Of a stretch of 64,000 nt of DNA, positions 10,998 through 20,800 are shown one piece after another. The notes beneath the pieces were generated by a model. It ran no database searches. It was not told where the DNA came from and saw only the letters and a program-made list of their open reading frames with translations. The stretch spans positions 2,770,550 through 2,834,549 of the forward strand of contig JAUPSS010000004.1 in NCBI GenBank assembly GCA_040285825.1, read 5' to 3'. This DNA is from Eukaryota sp. TZLM1-RC (Eukaryota > Metamonada: BaSk clade). The position numbers were made by a program, and so were the translations under genes. The number at the start of each line of letters is the position of its first letter. Within the stretch, counting starts at the first letter, position 1.

Positions 10998-11272
10998 GGA
11001 ACGAGCCTCCTGCAACAATCGCTAAATACTTTTCTCACAAACGCCGCTTTGAGCTGACAGCGACAGACTCCCTTTATCGAGATCTAACTTCTTTTGCTTC
11101 CGTGCGTCTCGAACAAATTGACCACCAATGTTCGGAATATCGCCGAACTTTGATGACCAGATTTTTTGCAGAGCAGGAAGAGTTTCTCCTGAACAATTTC
11201 GGCACAAACCGTGATCCAGTGGTATGGACTCCACCAGTGAAACGCAAATTGTTACAAACCCTAATGCCTTAG
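10998..11272 (+). pseudogene. Unidentified coding-like segment without start codon
   Basis: The plus strand has a 91-codon open frame beginning Asp-Trp-Asn-Glu-Pro-Pro and ending at a stop at 11270. It is charged and helical in appearance, with RRFELTATDSLYRDL and RLEQIDHQCSEYRRTLM. It has no ATG. A CAG just before it could be a splice acceptor, but the short upstream ATG frame at 10869 does not join in phase at an obvious GT donor. Function unknown. It may be an exon or a decayed gene. Confidence 0.3.
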
Positions 11273-11476
11273 ACACTTTTCATGCCACTATCTAAAAATC
11301 AATACATAAACTATTTATTATATTGTCTATTGTTTTCAAATGATTGTTGTAAAAATTCAGCCCTTGATCCTGTCAAATAAGGCGACGAATAGTACTGCCC
11401 ATCACGATAACCTGCATGTTGAAACAACCGCACGCAAGAATAATAATGAAGATTGTGTAGTTGACTATTTACCACA

Positions 11477-11712
11477 TCAACTAGGACTGTTGTCGACAAG
11501 ACGGAGTAGGTTGTGGATGTCTTCAGGGGACAACTTTCGCTGTCGACCTTTTCTAACATTAGCAAGGGACCTGAAGAGAGACTGCTTTCCCCATCGAGAT
11601 ATATTGGATTGACTTGTACGATAGAATCGTGCCACATTAGCTTGGGTAGTACTAATGGAGGATAGAGCATCTAGAGCACGCACCTTTGTATCTTCTGAAG
11701 CTGGAACCTTAA
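11477..11712 (-). pseudogene. Tc1/IS630-like helix-turn-helix transposase remnant
   Basis: The minus strand encodes a helix-turn-helix (TTQANVARFYRTSQSNISRW) followed by a basic Gly-Arg-Gln-Arg-Lys-Leu-Ser segment and an Asp-Ile...Leu-Leu-Arg-Leu-Val helix. This order is typical of the DNA-binding end of Tc1/mariner and IS630-type transposases. The frame stops after about 75 codons and no DDE catalytic region is visible. A related, more decayed helix-turn-helix is at 42960-43200. Some other HTH protein is also possible. Confidence 0.45.
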
Positions 11713-11773
11713 GTTGAAGTAAATTGACATCAGAAAAAAATGATCGGTGTTAAACGGCATGGATTTTGAGAAG

Positions 11774-11822
11774 TGGGAATGGGGTGGGAATGGGGTGGGA
11801 ATGGGAATGGGATTGGGAATGG
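11774..11822 (+). repeat. G-rich short repeat, G-quadruplex-prone
   Basis: Repeats of GGGAATGG and GGGGTGG give eight runs of three or more G within about 50 bases on the plus strand, just upstream of the RCC1 gene. The spacing fits intramolecular G-quadruplex formation. Confidence 0.75.
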
Positions 11823-11914
11823 CAATTCACCAATTTTGCCGCAAAATTTTTGCGGTCTACTGCCTGACTCTCACAAAATATCTTCACCATTCCCCACACC
11901 AATCAATCAGCTCC

Positions 11915-14119
11915 ATGTCCAACCACCCAGTGAAAGACCATCACTCCTATCCCTGTGATCTTACGTCTCCTCCCCCGAAGCTCCGTCGTCATAGCTCGCC
12001 GCTTTCGCCGTCCGACTCTTCCACCGATTTGTCAGTTCGCAATGAGATAGATGTGTGCCCTCCCCATTTCTCTTCTCCTCAACCTCCTACCGTTTTTACC
12101 CCTGTCTCCTCTTCAACAACCATGGACATAATTCCCGATCGATCGGAAACAATGGTTGGGGTTAAGTCCATTTCCAGCGGTTCTGGACATACTCTTCTTC
12201 TCACCTATTCTGGTGATGTTTATGCTTGGGGGTGTAATGATCATGGTCAAGTTCTTTATGATGGACCTAGAAGCATTCATTCATCAGTAAAGCTACCCCT
12301 CCAAGATATTGTATCTATCTCAGCTGGTGTTGATTACTCCCTTGCCCTCTCTTCTCAAGGTAAGGTGTATGGTTGGGGTATTAATGGATCTAATCAAATT
12401 AATATGTCACGAGAGTCTCCACTACCAATTACCCTAATAAACATTCCTTATAATTTTAAGGAAGTTTATTGTGGCGAGAAATGTTCATTTGCTTTGACCC
12501 AAGAAGGTCAAGTTATTAAATGGAGATGGCGTAAATCATTTGAATTAGTTGAATGGTTGGAGAATATTGTTTTCATTTCTGTTTTTTGTAATTCTTTTGT
12601 AGCAATAGATGAAAATGGTGATTTCTTTTGTGATCATACTTTCTTTGATGGTAGATTTGTACGTTTTCTTACTACCAAACTACCAGTGACCAAATACCTT
12701 TCCCCAAAAAAACCATTTCAGGGTTCATTTTTATTTGATCAAGAAAAGCTTTTTGTTATTGATATTTATGGTGATGTTCGGAGATTTCGTCAAGAATGTT
12801 CTGAATTCAAAGCTTCTTTCAACAAACTGAATACAGTTCGAGGTTTAACCAATATTGTTTATATCAGTGGTTTTTGTGGTGCTTATGCTGCCATTGACAA
12901 TATTGGTAATTTTTTTGTTTGGGGCGAGTTGGGGCGAATTAGTGACATTTATGAAGTAGGTCGTATTTATGAACCAGTTTGTATTAAAGCCCCCACCAAA
13001 ATAGAAGGAATTTCAATAGGTGGTTGTTCAATAGGTCTTTTGTCACTTATTGCTTATAACAAAGACATTGTTTGGGCTTTGGGAACCAGTTGTAATGGTT
13101 CACTACGACTAGAACCTTTGGCAATCATTGGGTCTGAAATACTTGGCAGTTTCTATAATCCAAAACAACCTTTGGATAGAATGTTTAGTGGTCTCATTAA
13201 GCTTGTTTATTGGCATTATCTCAACTTTTTAAAGGTTGAGTTTGGTAATCCTCCATATCTTAAAGCAAGATTTTACACCAAATGTGCTATTAGTAAAAAA
13301 GTAGCTCAATTTGCTCTAGGAGTTTTTAATGTTCATTCGATTCAAAAAAATCCGCAAGATTTAAATTTAAATGAAAATAATTGCGATTTACGATTGCGAT
13401 TAACTACTCATTATAATGGTCCCAAAGTGGTTAATACTAGAATTAGACAACTTGTTGTTTACTATGATGATGTTGATGATGGTTTACAATTATTGTCATT
13501 TTTCCCAAATGTTGAGGTTGTTAAGCTTGGTGGAAGGTCTAGATCTGCAACAAGGTCTTTAAACTTGGCACATTTATCAAATCTCAAATGTCTAGAGCTT
13601 GCTTATCCATTCATTATAGAACAATTACCCACTTCACTAGTGAAGTTATTGCTTAAAGGTCGCATTGATTTTACTGATCTAGGTTATCTTATTTCATTAA
13701 AAGAATTGGTATTGGATCGATCCATGTGGTGTTTTGTTACAGTGAGAATATTAAAAGGACAAACACCTTTACCTCAGTCCATTATTAGATTGGAATTTTA
13801 CTTGACTCGTATATGGACTCCTGTCAATATTGAAATTCACTTACCAAACTTGAAGGAATTGATAATTCATCACAATGTTGTTACCAATATCACTGAACAA
13901 AACTTTCCTTCTTTGAGGTTCATTCAATTGATCCAACCTAGTGAACACAGTCTGTCAAATTCTCCCCTATCTCCAACAAAACTTATTAATCAAGGTTTAA
14001 TTAAATATGTCAAACCAACCAAGAATCAATATTTAGTTGAATTATCTTGTTTTCCATGGTTGATTCAGTATCCAGCTGACAGGTATTTGATTGATATTTT
14101 CCGTGACTATGTAGATTAA
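11915..14119 (+). CDS. RCC1-repeat and leucine-rich protein, copy 1
   Basis: A 734-residue protein from the ATG at 11915. An earlier in-frame ATG at 11759 would translate the G-rich repeat and is less likely. After a Ser/Pro-rich N-terminus there are RCC1 beta-propeller repeats: SSGSGHTLLLTYSGDVYAWG, SAGVDYSLALSSQGKVYGWG and CGEKCSFALTQEGQVIKW, then four more degenerate blades to about residue 450 (ISIGGCSIGLL...VWALG). The C-terminal 250 residues contain irregular leucine-rich repeats (LSNLKCLELAYPFIIEQLP, LISLKELVLD, LPNLKELIIHH) and end with a CFPWLIQYPADR block. RCC1 propellers bind protein partners and sometimes act as GTPase exchange factors. This architecture matches the gene starting at 61858 along its whole length, so they are paralogues. 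The exact role is unknown. Confidence 0.8.
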   Translation: MSNHPVKDHHSYPCDLTSPPPKLRRHSSPLSPSDSSTDLSVRNEIDVCPPHFSSPQPPTVFTPVSSSTTMDIIPDRSETMVGVKSISSGSGHTLLLTYSGDVYAWGCNDHGQVLYDGPRSIHSSVKLPLQDIVSISAGVDYSLALSSQGKVYGWGINGSNQINMSRESPLPITLINIPYNFKEVYCGEKCSFALTQEGQVIKWRWRKSFELVEWLENIVFISVFCNSFVAIDENGDFFCDHTFFDGRFVRFLTTKLPVTKYLSPKKPFQGSFLFDQEKLFVIDIYGDVRRFRQECSEFKASFNKLNTVRGLTNIVYISGFCGAYAAIDNIGNFFVWGELGRISDIYEVGRIYEPVCIKAPTKIEGISIGGCSIGLLSLIAYNKDIVWALGTSCNGSLRLEPLAIIGSEILGSFYNPKQPLDRMFSGLIKLVYWHYLNFLKVEFGNPPYLKARFYTKCAISKKVAQFALGVFNVHSIQKNPQDLNLNENNCDLRLRLTTHYNGPKVVNTRIRQLVVYYDDVDDGLQLLSFFPNVEVVKLGGRSRSATRSLNLAHLSNLKCLELAYPFIIEQLPTSLVKLLLKGRIDFTDLGYLISLKELVLDRSMWCFVTVRILKGQTPLPQSIIRLEFYLTRIWTPVNIEIHLPNLKELIIHHNVVTNITEQNFPSLRFIQLIQPSEHSLSNSPLSPTKLINQGLIKYVKPTKNQYLVELSCFPWLIQYPADRYLIDIFRDYVD

Positions 14120-14660
14120 AATAAATGACCCTTTTGATAAGCTATTAATTTTATTTATTGTGTTTTAGGCTTGTTATCATTTTGAGAATTGGCTATGTTG
14201 AGCTTGGTTCAGGATAATTTGCAACCAGTTGGGAACCCGTACAATAAATAATGAGTCAATTTTCTTTGTTTTTAAACAATATCAACTAATTTTCTTCATA
14301 CCTTGAGTTTAGACTACTTCAACATTTTCAACATTCAATGAAGCTCTCTATCCAGTAGAGATACCATTTGCCAGACGTCTCGTGTATTTCAAAACCAAAC
14401 ACTTGTTAGGAGAGTTGCAAAAATATGATACAAGGTAATTTCTTTTTTGGCGATGTTATACAAATCTTCTGCTGAAACAGATCAAAATTCCAACCACTTT
14501 TGGGTATTTTATTTAATTCAAGTTTAATTATATTTCATTTTCATAATTTTATACAATTAACAAACCAGTGATCAAAATACAACACCAAATTGAGTGAACT
14601 GGAAACCATGATTTAGATGGTCTTGATCAATAAAAAAAGAAGTTACTCATTGAGAGTATT
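14120..14660. other. Intergenic, nothing recognised
   Basis: AT-rich sequence between the RCC1 gene and the possible small secreted gene. No ORF with a recognisable motif and no RNA gene seen. Confidence 0.5.
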
Positions 14661-14983
14661 CTATTGTTTACAACATTTATTTTCAACAATAACGATATTC
14701 TGGCAATTGGTACCAGCAAATGTATCAACTCCAGTGGTGACGCACATGAACTGGCGATACACCATTGGAAAGTACATCTGTTGTGAAAGATGTTTTGACA
14801 CAAACAGAATCACCGATTTTCACGCAAACAATTGGTTTCAATTCATATCCTTGTTGATTAATCTCTATTTCTAACACTTGTCTGAGCCAATTGACCAGAA
14901 TCAATTAAACCATGAAAATAAGCTTCAAAATAACATAAGAAATTCAATAAGAAAAGATTGAGTAAGAAAAGGTAAACTACCAT
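14661..14983 (-). pseudogene. Possible small secreted Cys-containing protein, frame-disrupted
   Basis: The minus strand has an ATG at 14983 followed by a strongly hydrophobic signal-peptide-like stretch (MVVYLFLLNLFLLNFLCYF). The frame then changes twice. A second frame holds IVCVKIGDSVCVKTSF. A third ends at 14661 with Cys-rich FMCVTTG...GTNCQ...NKCCK before the stop. The order signal peptide, cysteine segment, cysteine-rich end reads like a small exported protein, but at least two frame changes are needed. It could be a pseudogene or could contain very short introns. No family assigned. Confidence 0.35.
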
Positions 14984-15250
14984 TATTTTTGGAATTGGGC
15001 AATAAGTTAACAAACAAAGACAAGTGTCAAGACTGGTTTAGTGATAATAGAGTTAAACTCAAGAAATCGTAGTCTCATAGAGTTAAATTAATTGTTAAAT
15101 AAGATAAGTATAATCATTTTATATATAAATAAGAATAGCTTACATTACAAGCGTAAGAGACAAGACCTGTAGAAGTAGAAAAATGGGAAAAATATATTTC
15201 GATCTATTGATCCTCTTATCGCTAGACCTGTGGCCGAATTTTAGAACCTG
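14984..15250. other. Intergenic, nothing recognised
   Basis: AT-rich, no supported ORF. Confidence 0.5.
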
Positions 15251-15261
15251 CACAATCAAAT

Positions 15262-16672
15262 TTTTTTTTTCATTTTACCTTATTTATATCTATTCAACAA
15301 CAAATATGAAATACACAATTAAAACTCCACATCCTCAAAACCTGCCTCCCCTACATCAAAACAATTAATTGCTAAAGATTCAGAAAATTTCCCAAAAGAA
15401 GATAGTGAATCAGAAATTAGTGTTACCATTCCCTTAAAAATAGAAAATACAATCCTGTTTTGCCAGTAAACACGATTGAAAATTCTTCCAGTTCTTTCCT
15501 TTACAACTACAACAAAATCCTCAAGGAAAGCCATAGCAGCCTTACCTAGAGATCCAAGCAAAGAAAAAACAAATGGACATAAATTATATTGGGCATGAGA
15601 ATTTTCATTAACCGAGGAAATGGGTTTCGCATATTTAGCAATTTTATATTTTTCGCCTGCAAGAAGAGGATTATTTACATCCGAGTTAATGAAATGTTCG
15701 TTAGAGGAATTACAAGGGTCAATAGACATGGCGTCCAAAATAGTAAAACTACCATTTAAACCAGGAACAACTAGATCACCTCTAGTCAGACCCATAGAAG
15801 CTCTGTTGTAACGCGTACTATCAATATTGGGATCATCAAGAATTAATTTTGATAACAGCGGTTCTAAAAAGGAATCTACTCGATATGATTTGCACATTAC
15901 ATAAATTTGGTCCCTGACGTTATTATGCACTTTGCTTCTAAACGTAATGAAATGTTTACAGTTCAAAAGATGAGTAAACAAAAGAGGTTTACCACATTTA
16001 CAAGTTAAATGATTGGGCAAATTGTTTGGCCACAGAAAACAACGAAAACGCATGTTTAGAAGCCATTCATTGTCTTTTAACAAAAGTCCATAAACAGAGG
16101 GAACTTGAGTTACTAAAGCAGCAGCTGAACTATCACGAATATCCTTTAAAAAATTACCGAAAGCGGGATTTTTAGTTTTGGCCAAGCCAAGTCTTACTTC
16201 ATAATCCAAGCCTTCATATAATTTAACCAGATGGTGCTGAAGCTTTTTCAAGCAAAAACGTAAATTTGGAAATGATCGGGTGGGAATTTCTTGAACATTT
16301 TGAGGAAAACACTGAATCCAGATATCACTAGGCAAATTATCTAATTCGATTTGAAGTTGATTCAAGTAAAAATTTGATTCACCATTGATCAGATGAACAT
16401 CAAAAGGGAACCTTTGGAAAAATTCAAAAACAAAATTTTTACCACCTCCCAAAAATGCTGCTTTACAAAGAATCGAAGATTTGGTGAATCCAATGCCACC
16501 CAAATCTGCTGAACAAAATACATGACTTCGAATTAAAGATTCATTTACTTCTAATAAAAAAGAAAAAAATTTGACTCGAAGTTTGTTAAAAGATCTGCAA
16601 AAATTGAGAGATACCGAAGGGGAGTTGACCTTAAAATATGAGTGAATTTTCCAGAATAACAAATTTTTAAAA
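15262..16672 (-). mobile_element. Family B retroelement, 5'-truncated, with poly(A) and 11-bp target duplication
   Basis: The minus strand encodes an uninterrupted 452-codon frame, open over its whole length. It covers the region after the RT palm (GGIGFTKSSILCKAAF, a typical post-RT block), the CKCGKPLLFTHLLNC finger, the nuclease-like core (TRGDLVVPGLN...ILDAMSIDP) and the terminal alpha-rich domain ending FEDVEF. Perfect 11-bp direct repeats cacaatcaaat flank it at 15251-15261 and 16673-16683. A run of about ten A residues sits at its 3' end. The open frame and flanking repeats indicate a recent insertion. The RT catalytic part is missing, so it cannot move by itself. Confidence 0.92.
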
Positions 16673-16683
16673 CACAATCAAAT

Positions 16684-16952
16684 AGTTTCAAAATAAAGAG
16701 TTTTTTTGTCTGAATTTAAGTTTAAATAGGTGTTTTTGATTTAAAAATGTAGTTACTTGCAGAAATCCTCTTGCTGAAACAACAAGAAGTTCATTTGTCT
16801 GAAATAATTTGTTTGAATTTTTCATATCAAGAACTTCTTTTTGAAAAATTAAACCCAAACTGAATAACTAGACATATAATAATTTAATAAAATAAATAAT
16901 TTAATAAAATAAATTTGCAATAATTCCTTCATTTATGAATCCTATATAATAA
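16684..16952. other. Downstream flank of the RING/IBR gene
   Basis: Non-coding. It opens with 27 bases also found just after the CUE gene (4749-4775). Near 16880 there is a short AT-rich tandem duplication (ataatttaataaaata). Confidence 0.5.
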
Positions 16953-18605
16953 CTAATAATCCAAAGCCTCTCTACAAAGCACACAACCCAAACAATGCTC
17001 TGTTCCTGGCTGCGGGTGCGGCATCTTCATTGGACAACTACTACCAGGACATCGGGGGAGCGCATTACGCTTAGCTTCCCGTTGAACTTCTCCTGGCCTT
17101 TTATGACAACTTTCGCAGTAGTGGGTATTCCCATGACAAAAGAACGTAGCAATCTCACAACAAAACCTGCACTTCCACTGAATGGACTCCTTACCGTGAG
17201 TAGGGCAATCTGTTTCAACATTAGGGTTAACACAAGATGGACAAAGAGCATTACCATCACCAACATCGTCTTCATTACCTCCACATTCCCTTTTCCCTCC
17301 GAAATAAGGGTTGCGGCATTGATTACATTGGTAATAAAGATAGTGGTGAATCGCATATTCGTCTTGCTTATTGAACCATTCATCATTAGGGTTGCTGAAT
17401 CTGGGATTACGATGTTCATCATCGAATACAAATCTCCTTTTAGCCTTATCCAAAACTTGAACTTTTAATTCCTCTATTGGCTTTAGCAAACCAATAATTT
17501 GCTCATCAGAACATTTAATTAATGTTTTACAAAGAGGACATAACGTATGGGAAAATGAAATAAAAGAGGTTTGAGTACCATTTGAGATTTGCTCCACCAA
17601 ACAATCACGATGAAAATAATGCCCACATTCCAAAGAAACACAAATGTTAGCCTTGAGAGGATCTATGAAACAAATATTGCAAAACTCGTCCCCAATATTA
17701 CCATTACACTCTAAACAAAAACAATCATGATCACCGCTCCCTCTACAAAAATGACCACAAACTAACACCTCAGGACAAGCTTCCCTTTCCTTCTCCCCAC
17801 ACTGTTCATCTTGACAAACCACCACGTGAGGGTCGTTGCTGTCAATAACACCCTCGCACCACTTACAATGCCTGCTATTCTTAAAGTCTACCCAAGCATC
17901 ACACGTAAACCCATCATGGTAGGGTGACTCTTTACATTGTGCACAGAACACATTACCGCAAGAACCACAACGACCCCTATACTTGCTCTTATGTTCCCCT
18001 GCTTTAGGGTTCATGGGTTTGCCTCTTTCATCTACCACTTGAACTTCTCCTTGATCAAGAACAAAGCTTACACCACATGTGCAGTAAGCAATGACTCCTT
18101 GGCCTAGAGTTCTGTTCAGGGCATCCGAATCAAGTTTGCTTAGGGTTTCATCGCCAACAATGTCGCGAAGTTCCATCATTGATAATTGGAAGTTACAATC
18201 GTGGAGAGGGCAGAGGACGGGAGATGGGAAGTGCTGATGGATGGTTGATTTTATGTCGTTTAAGCACACAACATGCTCACAGTCGAGAAAGCAGAATTGT
18301 GTGATGTCGGAAGATTTGAAGTTACAGTGGTTGCATGTGATGGAATTATCGGAAGGTGACATGGGGCGATCATCTGCAAAGGTGAAATCAGAAGGTGTGG
18401 CGACAGCTGGGAGAGAATCAGCAAAGCAAAAAATTTCGTAGATCGCAGTGATTTCATGTTCAAACATTTCTGGAGGCATCCATTCACGAGCAGAGCTGAC
18501 TGCAGAAAAGAGAGGAGATATGTTTTTGAACGAATCACATGATGTAAGGTGACGGATGATGTTAGAATTAGAGAAAGCTTGTCCACAGTAACACTTATTA
18601 CTCAT
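16953..18605 (-). CDS. RING/IBR protein with MYCBP2-type RING-Cys-relay C-terminus, putative E3 ubiquitin ligase
   Basis: A 550-residue, very Cys-rich protein; the first ATG of the frame is at 18605. After a short N-terminal Cys/His patch (KCYCGQ...HLTSC) comes a first RING-like set (about residues 90-145, CNHC...FCFLDCEHVVC) and an IBR/BRcat-like set (about 170-235, YCTCG...RCGSCGNVFCAQCKESPYHDGFTC). From residue 275 to the end it follows the C-terminus of MYCBP2/PAM/Highwire closely: a Cys-Gly-His-x-Cys NF-X1-like patch, the RING (FCNICF...CGHYFHRDC...CPLCK), then the tandem cysteine domain with YQCNQCRNPYFGG, CPSC, CPTHG, KCRFCC, FFCHGNTHYCESCH and a final CLGCVLCRE. In MYCBP2 this module relays ubiquitin between two cysteines and esterifies threonine. 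Linking it to an RBR-like front is unusual. The role is inferred from the family. Confidence 0.85.
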   Translation of the reverse strand: MSNKCYCGQAFSNSNIIRHLTSCDSFKNISPLFSAVSSAREWMPPEMFEHEITAIYEIFCFADSLPAVATPSDFTFADDRPMSPSDNSITCNHCNFKSSDITQFCFLDCEHVVCLNDIKSTIHQHFPSPVLCPLHDCNFQLSMMELRDIVGDETLSKLDSDALNRTLGQGVIAYCTCGVSFVLDQGEVQVVDERGKPMNPKAGEHKSKYRGRCGSCGNVFCAQCKESPYHDGFTCDAWVDFKNSRHCKWCEGVIDSNDPHVVVCQDEQCGEKEREACPEVLVCGHFCRGSGDHDCFCLECNGNIGDEFCNICFIDPLKANICVSLECGHYFHRDCLVEQISNGTQTSFISFSHTLCPLCKTLIKCSDEQIIGLLKPIEELKVQVLDKAKRRFVFDDEHRNPRFSNPNDEWFNKQDEYAIHHYLYYQCNQCRNPYFGGKRECGGNEDDVGDGNALCPSCVNPNVETDCPTHGKESIQWKCRFCCEIATFFCHGNTHYCESCHKRPGEVQREAKRNALPRCPGSSCPMKMPHPQPGTEHCLGCVLCREALDY

Positions 18606-18711
18606 ATGAAATTGGTGTTGAATGTAGTCAGCTTGGGTGGTGAAGAGCAAATGACTGAGAAGAAAATTTAACCATTTGAATTTCAACTCAAAAGAGTAAT
18701 TAGTTTTCGTG
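18606..18711. other. Leader of the RING/IBR gene
   Basis: The RING/IBR frame is open upstream to a TTG at 18686 but has no ATG there, so this is taken as untranslated leader. It directly abuts the Fanzor-like relic. Confidence 0.5.
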
Positions 18712-20040
18712 GAAAACTATGACCTTATCATCCTTTCCATCACATTCTTCTTGACAAATTTCAGATCGACATCTTAACAAAGCATGACATTTCACAGTAG
18801 GATATTTCTCTCTCATCCATGGCCTATGATTCTCAACATCAAGAAACACATTTACTGGGTTATAACATGTTGGACACTTATAAGTTGTGTTTCTCTCATC
18901 AACTAAACATACTGTGTAAACATTTCTCTTAAAGAAATTTCTCCATCAAACTCCTCTACTTGATCGATGATGCTTTAAATTCATTTTCTGATTTTCACTG
19001 TCACCAAACTTTAGGATAGTGTTTTCGTCTTCCATTGCTTCTCAGCCATTCTTTTCAATAACTCAGCCTCTGGTTTCTGATGATTGACATATCTTTGCAT
19101 TCTTTGAATACGCCATATCATTCAACAGTAGTAGTCAAATGTAAATGGCATGTTTGTCAGCTTGGAAGCAACATAAGAATAGAAATTATTATAAATAAAA
19201 GATTTTGATGATTCTTTTGATAATGTAGCTTCTGTTTCTTCTACTGTGATTCCATTTTGTAAAATGTACTCTTTCTTTTTCAATTTTCTGAATTTTTGGT
19301 GAACTCTTGATACCCTTGACCACTCCAATTCTGTTAATCTCAGCCACTCATATTGTTTATCCCTTTTTATTTGGTCTTTTGCATTAAAATTGAATCTTTT
19401 TTGACCACAACAATAAAGTAAATCATATTTACCAGGGTCAATATGTACTTTATGTTTTGAAGATAGAAAATCAACATCCAAATCATCCAAATAGTTTTCA
19501 GTGGTCGCAAACTTTGCACTATCAGGCTTGAATGACATGTCAATACAATCCTCTCTTGTCAGCTCAATACAGGCAGCAAAACCATCAGTTTTCATGTTGT
19601 TGTTAAATTTGTAGCCTTTTTTACTAAACGATCTATTAAATTCAAAAATATATGACCAAAATCATTTTTTTTCTGGACTCATATGTAGAATGTCACCTGT
19701 TGAACTGCAATCCGTATTATTTTCGTCATTAATTTCATTATCTGTAAAAAAAGAACGCAAAATACCCCATGGTCCTTGGCTGTCAACTTCAAAAAATACA
19801 GGTTTTTCAATTCGAACAGTTGGTATGGTATTCACTGTTATTCCCTCAGCTTCTTCTATAAAATAATTAATTTTGATGGCTGATGATAAAAGATTGGGAA
19901 TGCTTTTGCACAGAGAAAAGTAAGAATTTAACTTCAATAGCCTGCTCCTCACTTTTTTGAATTTTTTACTAAAATAGATCTAGAAAAAATTGCATTCACC
20001 CAATTTTCATCTTTCAATAACCTACAAATTTTGAAATGAG
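18712..20040 (-). pseudogene. TnpB/Fanzor-like RNA-guided nuclease relic, copy 1
   Basis: The minus strand holds the ordered landmarks of a TnpB/Fanzor protein across several frames. An N-terminal helical part spans about 19662-20037. Then come YKFNNNMKTDGF (about 19580) and VHIDPGKYDL near 19430-19445, a RuvC-I-like DPGK with the catalytic Asp. A basic bridge follows (KQYEWLRLTELEWSRVSRVHQKF). Near 18990-19010 there is ILKFGDSENQ, a RuvC-II-like segment. Last is a zinc-ribbon-like segment near 18740-18860 (YKCPTCYNP ... KCHALLRCRSEIC). At least one stop (near 18940) and several frame changes break it, and no RuvC-III Asp is visible before the frame ends next to the RING/IBR gene. Copy 2 at 30579-32830 shows the same order. 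Confidence 0.65.
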
Positions 20041-20059
20041 TACTGTTAACAGTTTTTGC

Positions 20060-20800
20060 TGATTGATTCAACTACTTGATTTATGGAAACTACTATTACT
20101 GCCTCACTATTGAGCAAAATGTTAAACTCATTGCTAGGTGTCACTAGAACTGCAATTATGCATTATTTGTATTTGCCCAAATGTAAGGGTAGTCTTTGTT
20201 TTCCCGATCTTACCTTATTGTGTAAAGAATGTCACGTTCAGAAGTACTACAATTTGTAAAATTTATTTGATCCTGATTTCAAATTGTTTTTAAAAATAAT
20301 GAAACAAAGAAGATTTATTTGGAAACGGAAATTTAATTCATTTTAAAAAATTGGAAAATCATTCATTAAATGGTCAAAGAAAGAAATTGATTGACAAATA
20401 CCCAAAAAAGTGAGAGAATTATTTCCAAATTTAACAAAGATGAAATTCAAAGAACAATCGACAGAATTATAGAGTGTTAAGTTCAATCTTCAATGAACAG
20501 CTCGGACAATATGAACGGTCATCATCAATGGCTGTCCATGTTGATTGATTTACCACCTAAAGTTCTTGAATTTGTAATTAATTCTTGGAATGTATTAGCC
20601 ACTACTGATAACCATTATACATGGACCATGTGACAGAAATTGCCTAATGGATCAAAACGTTTGTTTCCTGTGTGTTCATCATATGAATCTGGATCTGCTG
20701 AGTTGTAACACATTTTATGCAGTTGTTGAAGTTATCAAATACCTGAAATACATAGTTAAGTTTAAAAATACAACAATATTTAATAATTTAATTGTGTTAA
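20060..20800 (+). pseudogene. LINE-type reverse transcriptase 3' remnant (third family)
   Basis: The plus strand shows broken frames with a typical post-RT segment of LINEs: a Leu-Pro-Lys-Cys-Lys-Gly-Ser-Leu-Cys-Phe-Pro-Asp-Leu block near 20180-20205. A Trp-Lys-Arg/Ile-Lys-Trp segment near 20310-20380 and a CxxC-like block near 20660 follow. It is not close to family A or B. Stops interrupt it throughout, so only a remnant is claimed. Confidence 0.35.

Noticed and set aside
16995-17468. 157-codon plus ORF over the RING/IBR gene
   Set aside because: Shadow of the Cys-rich coding frame on the other strand.
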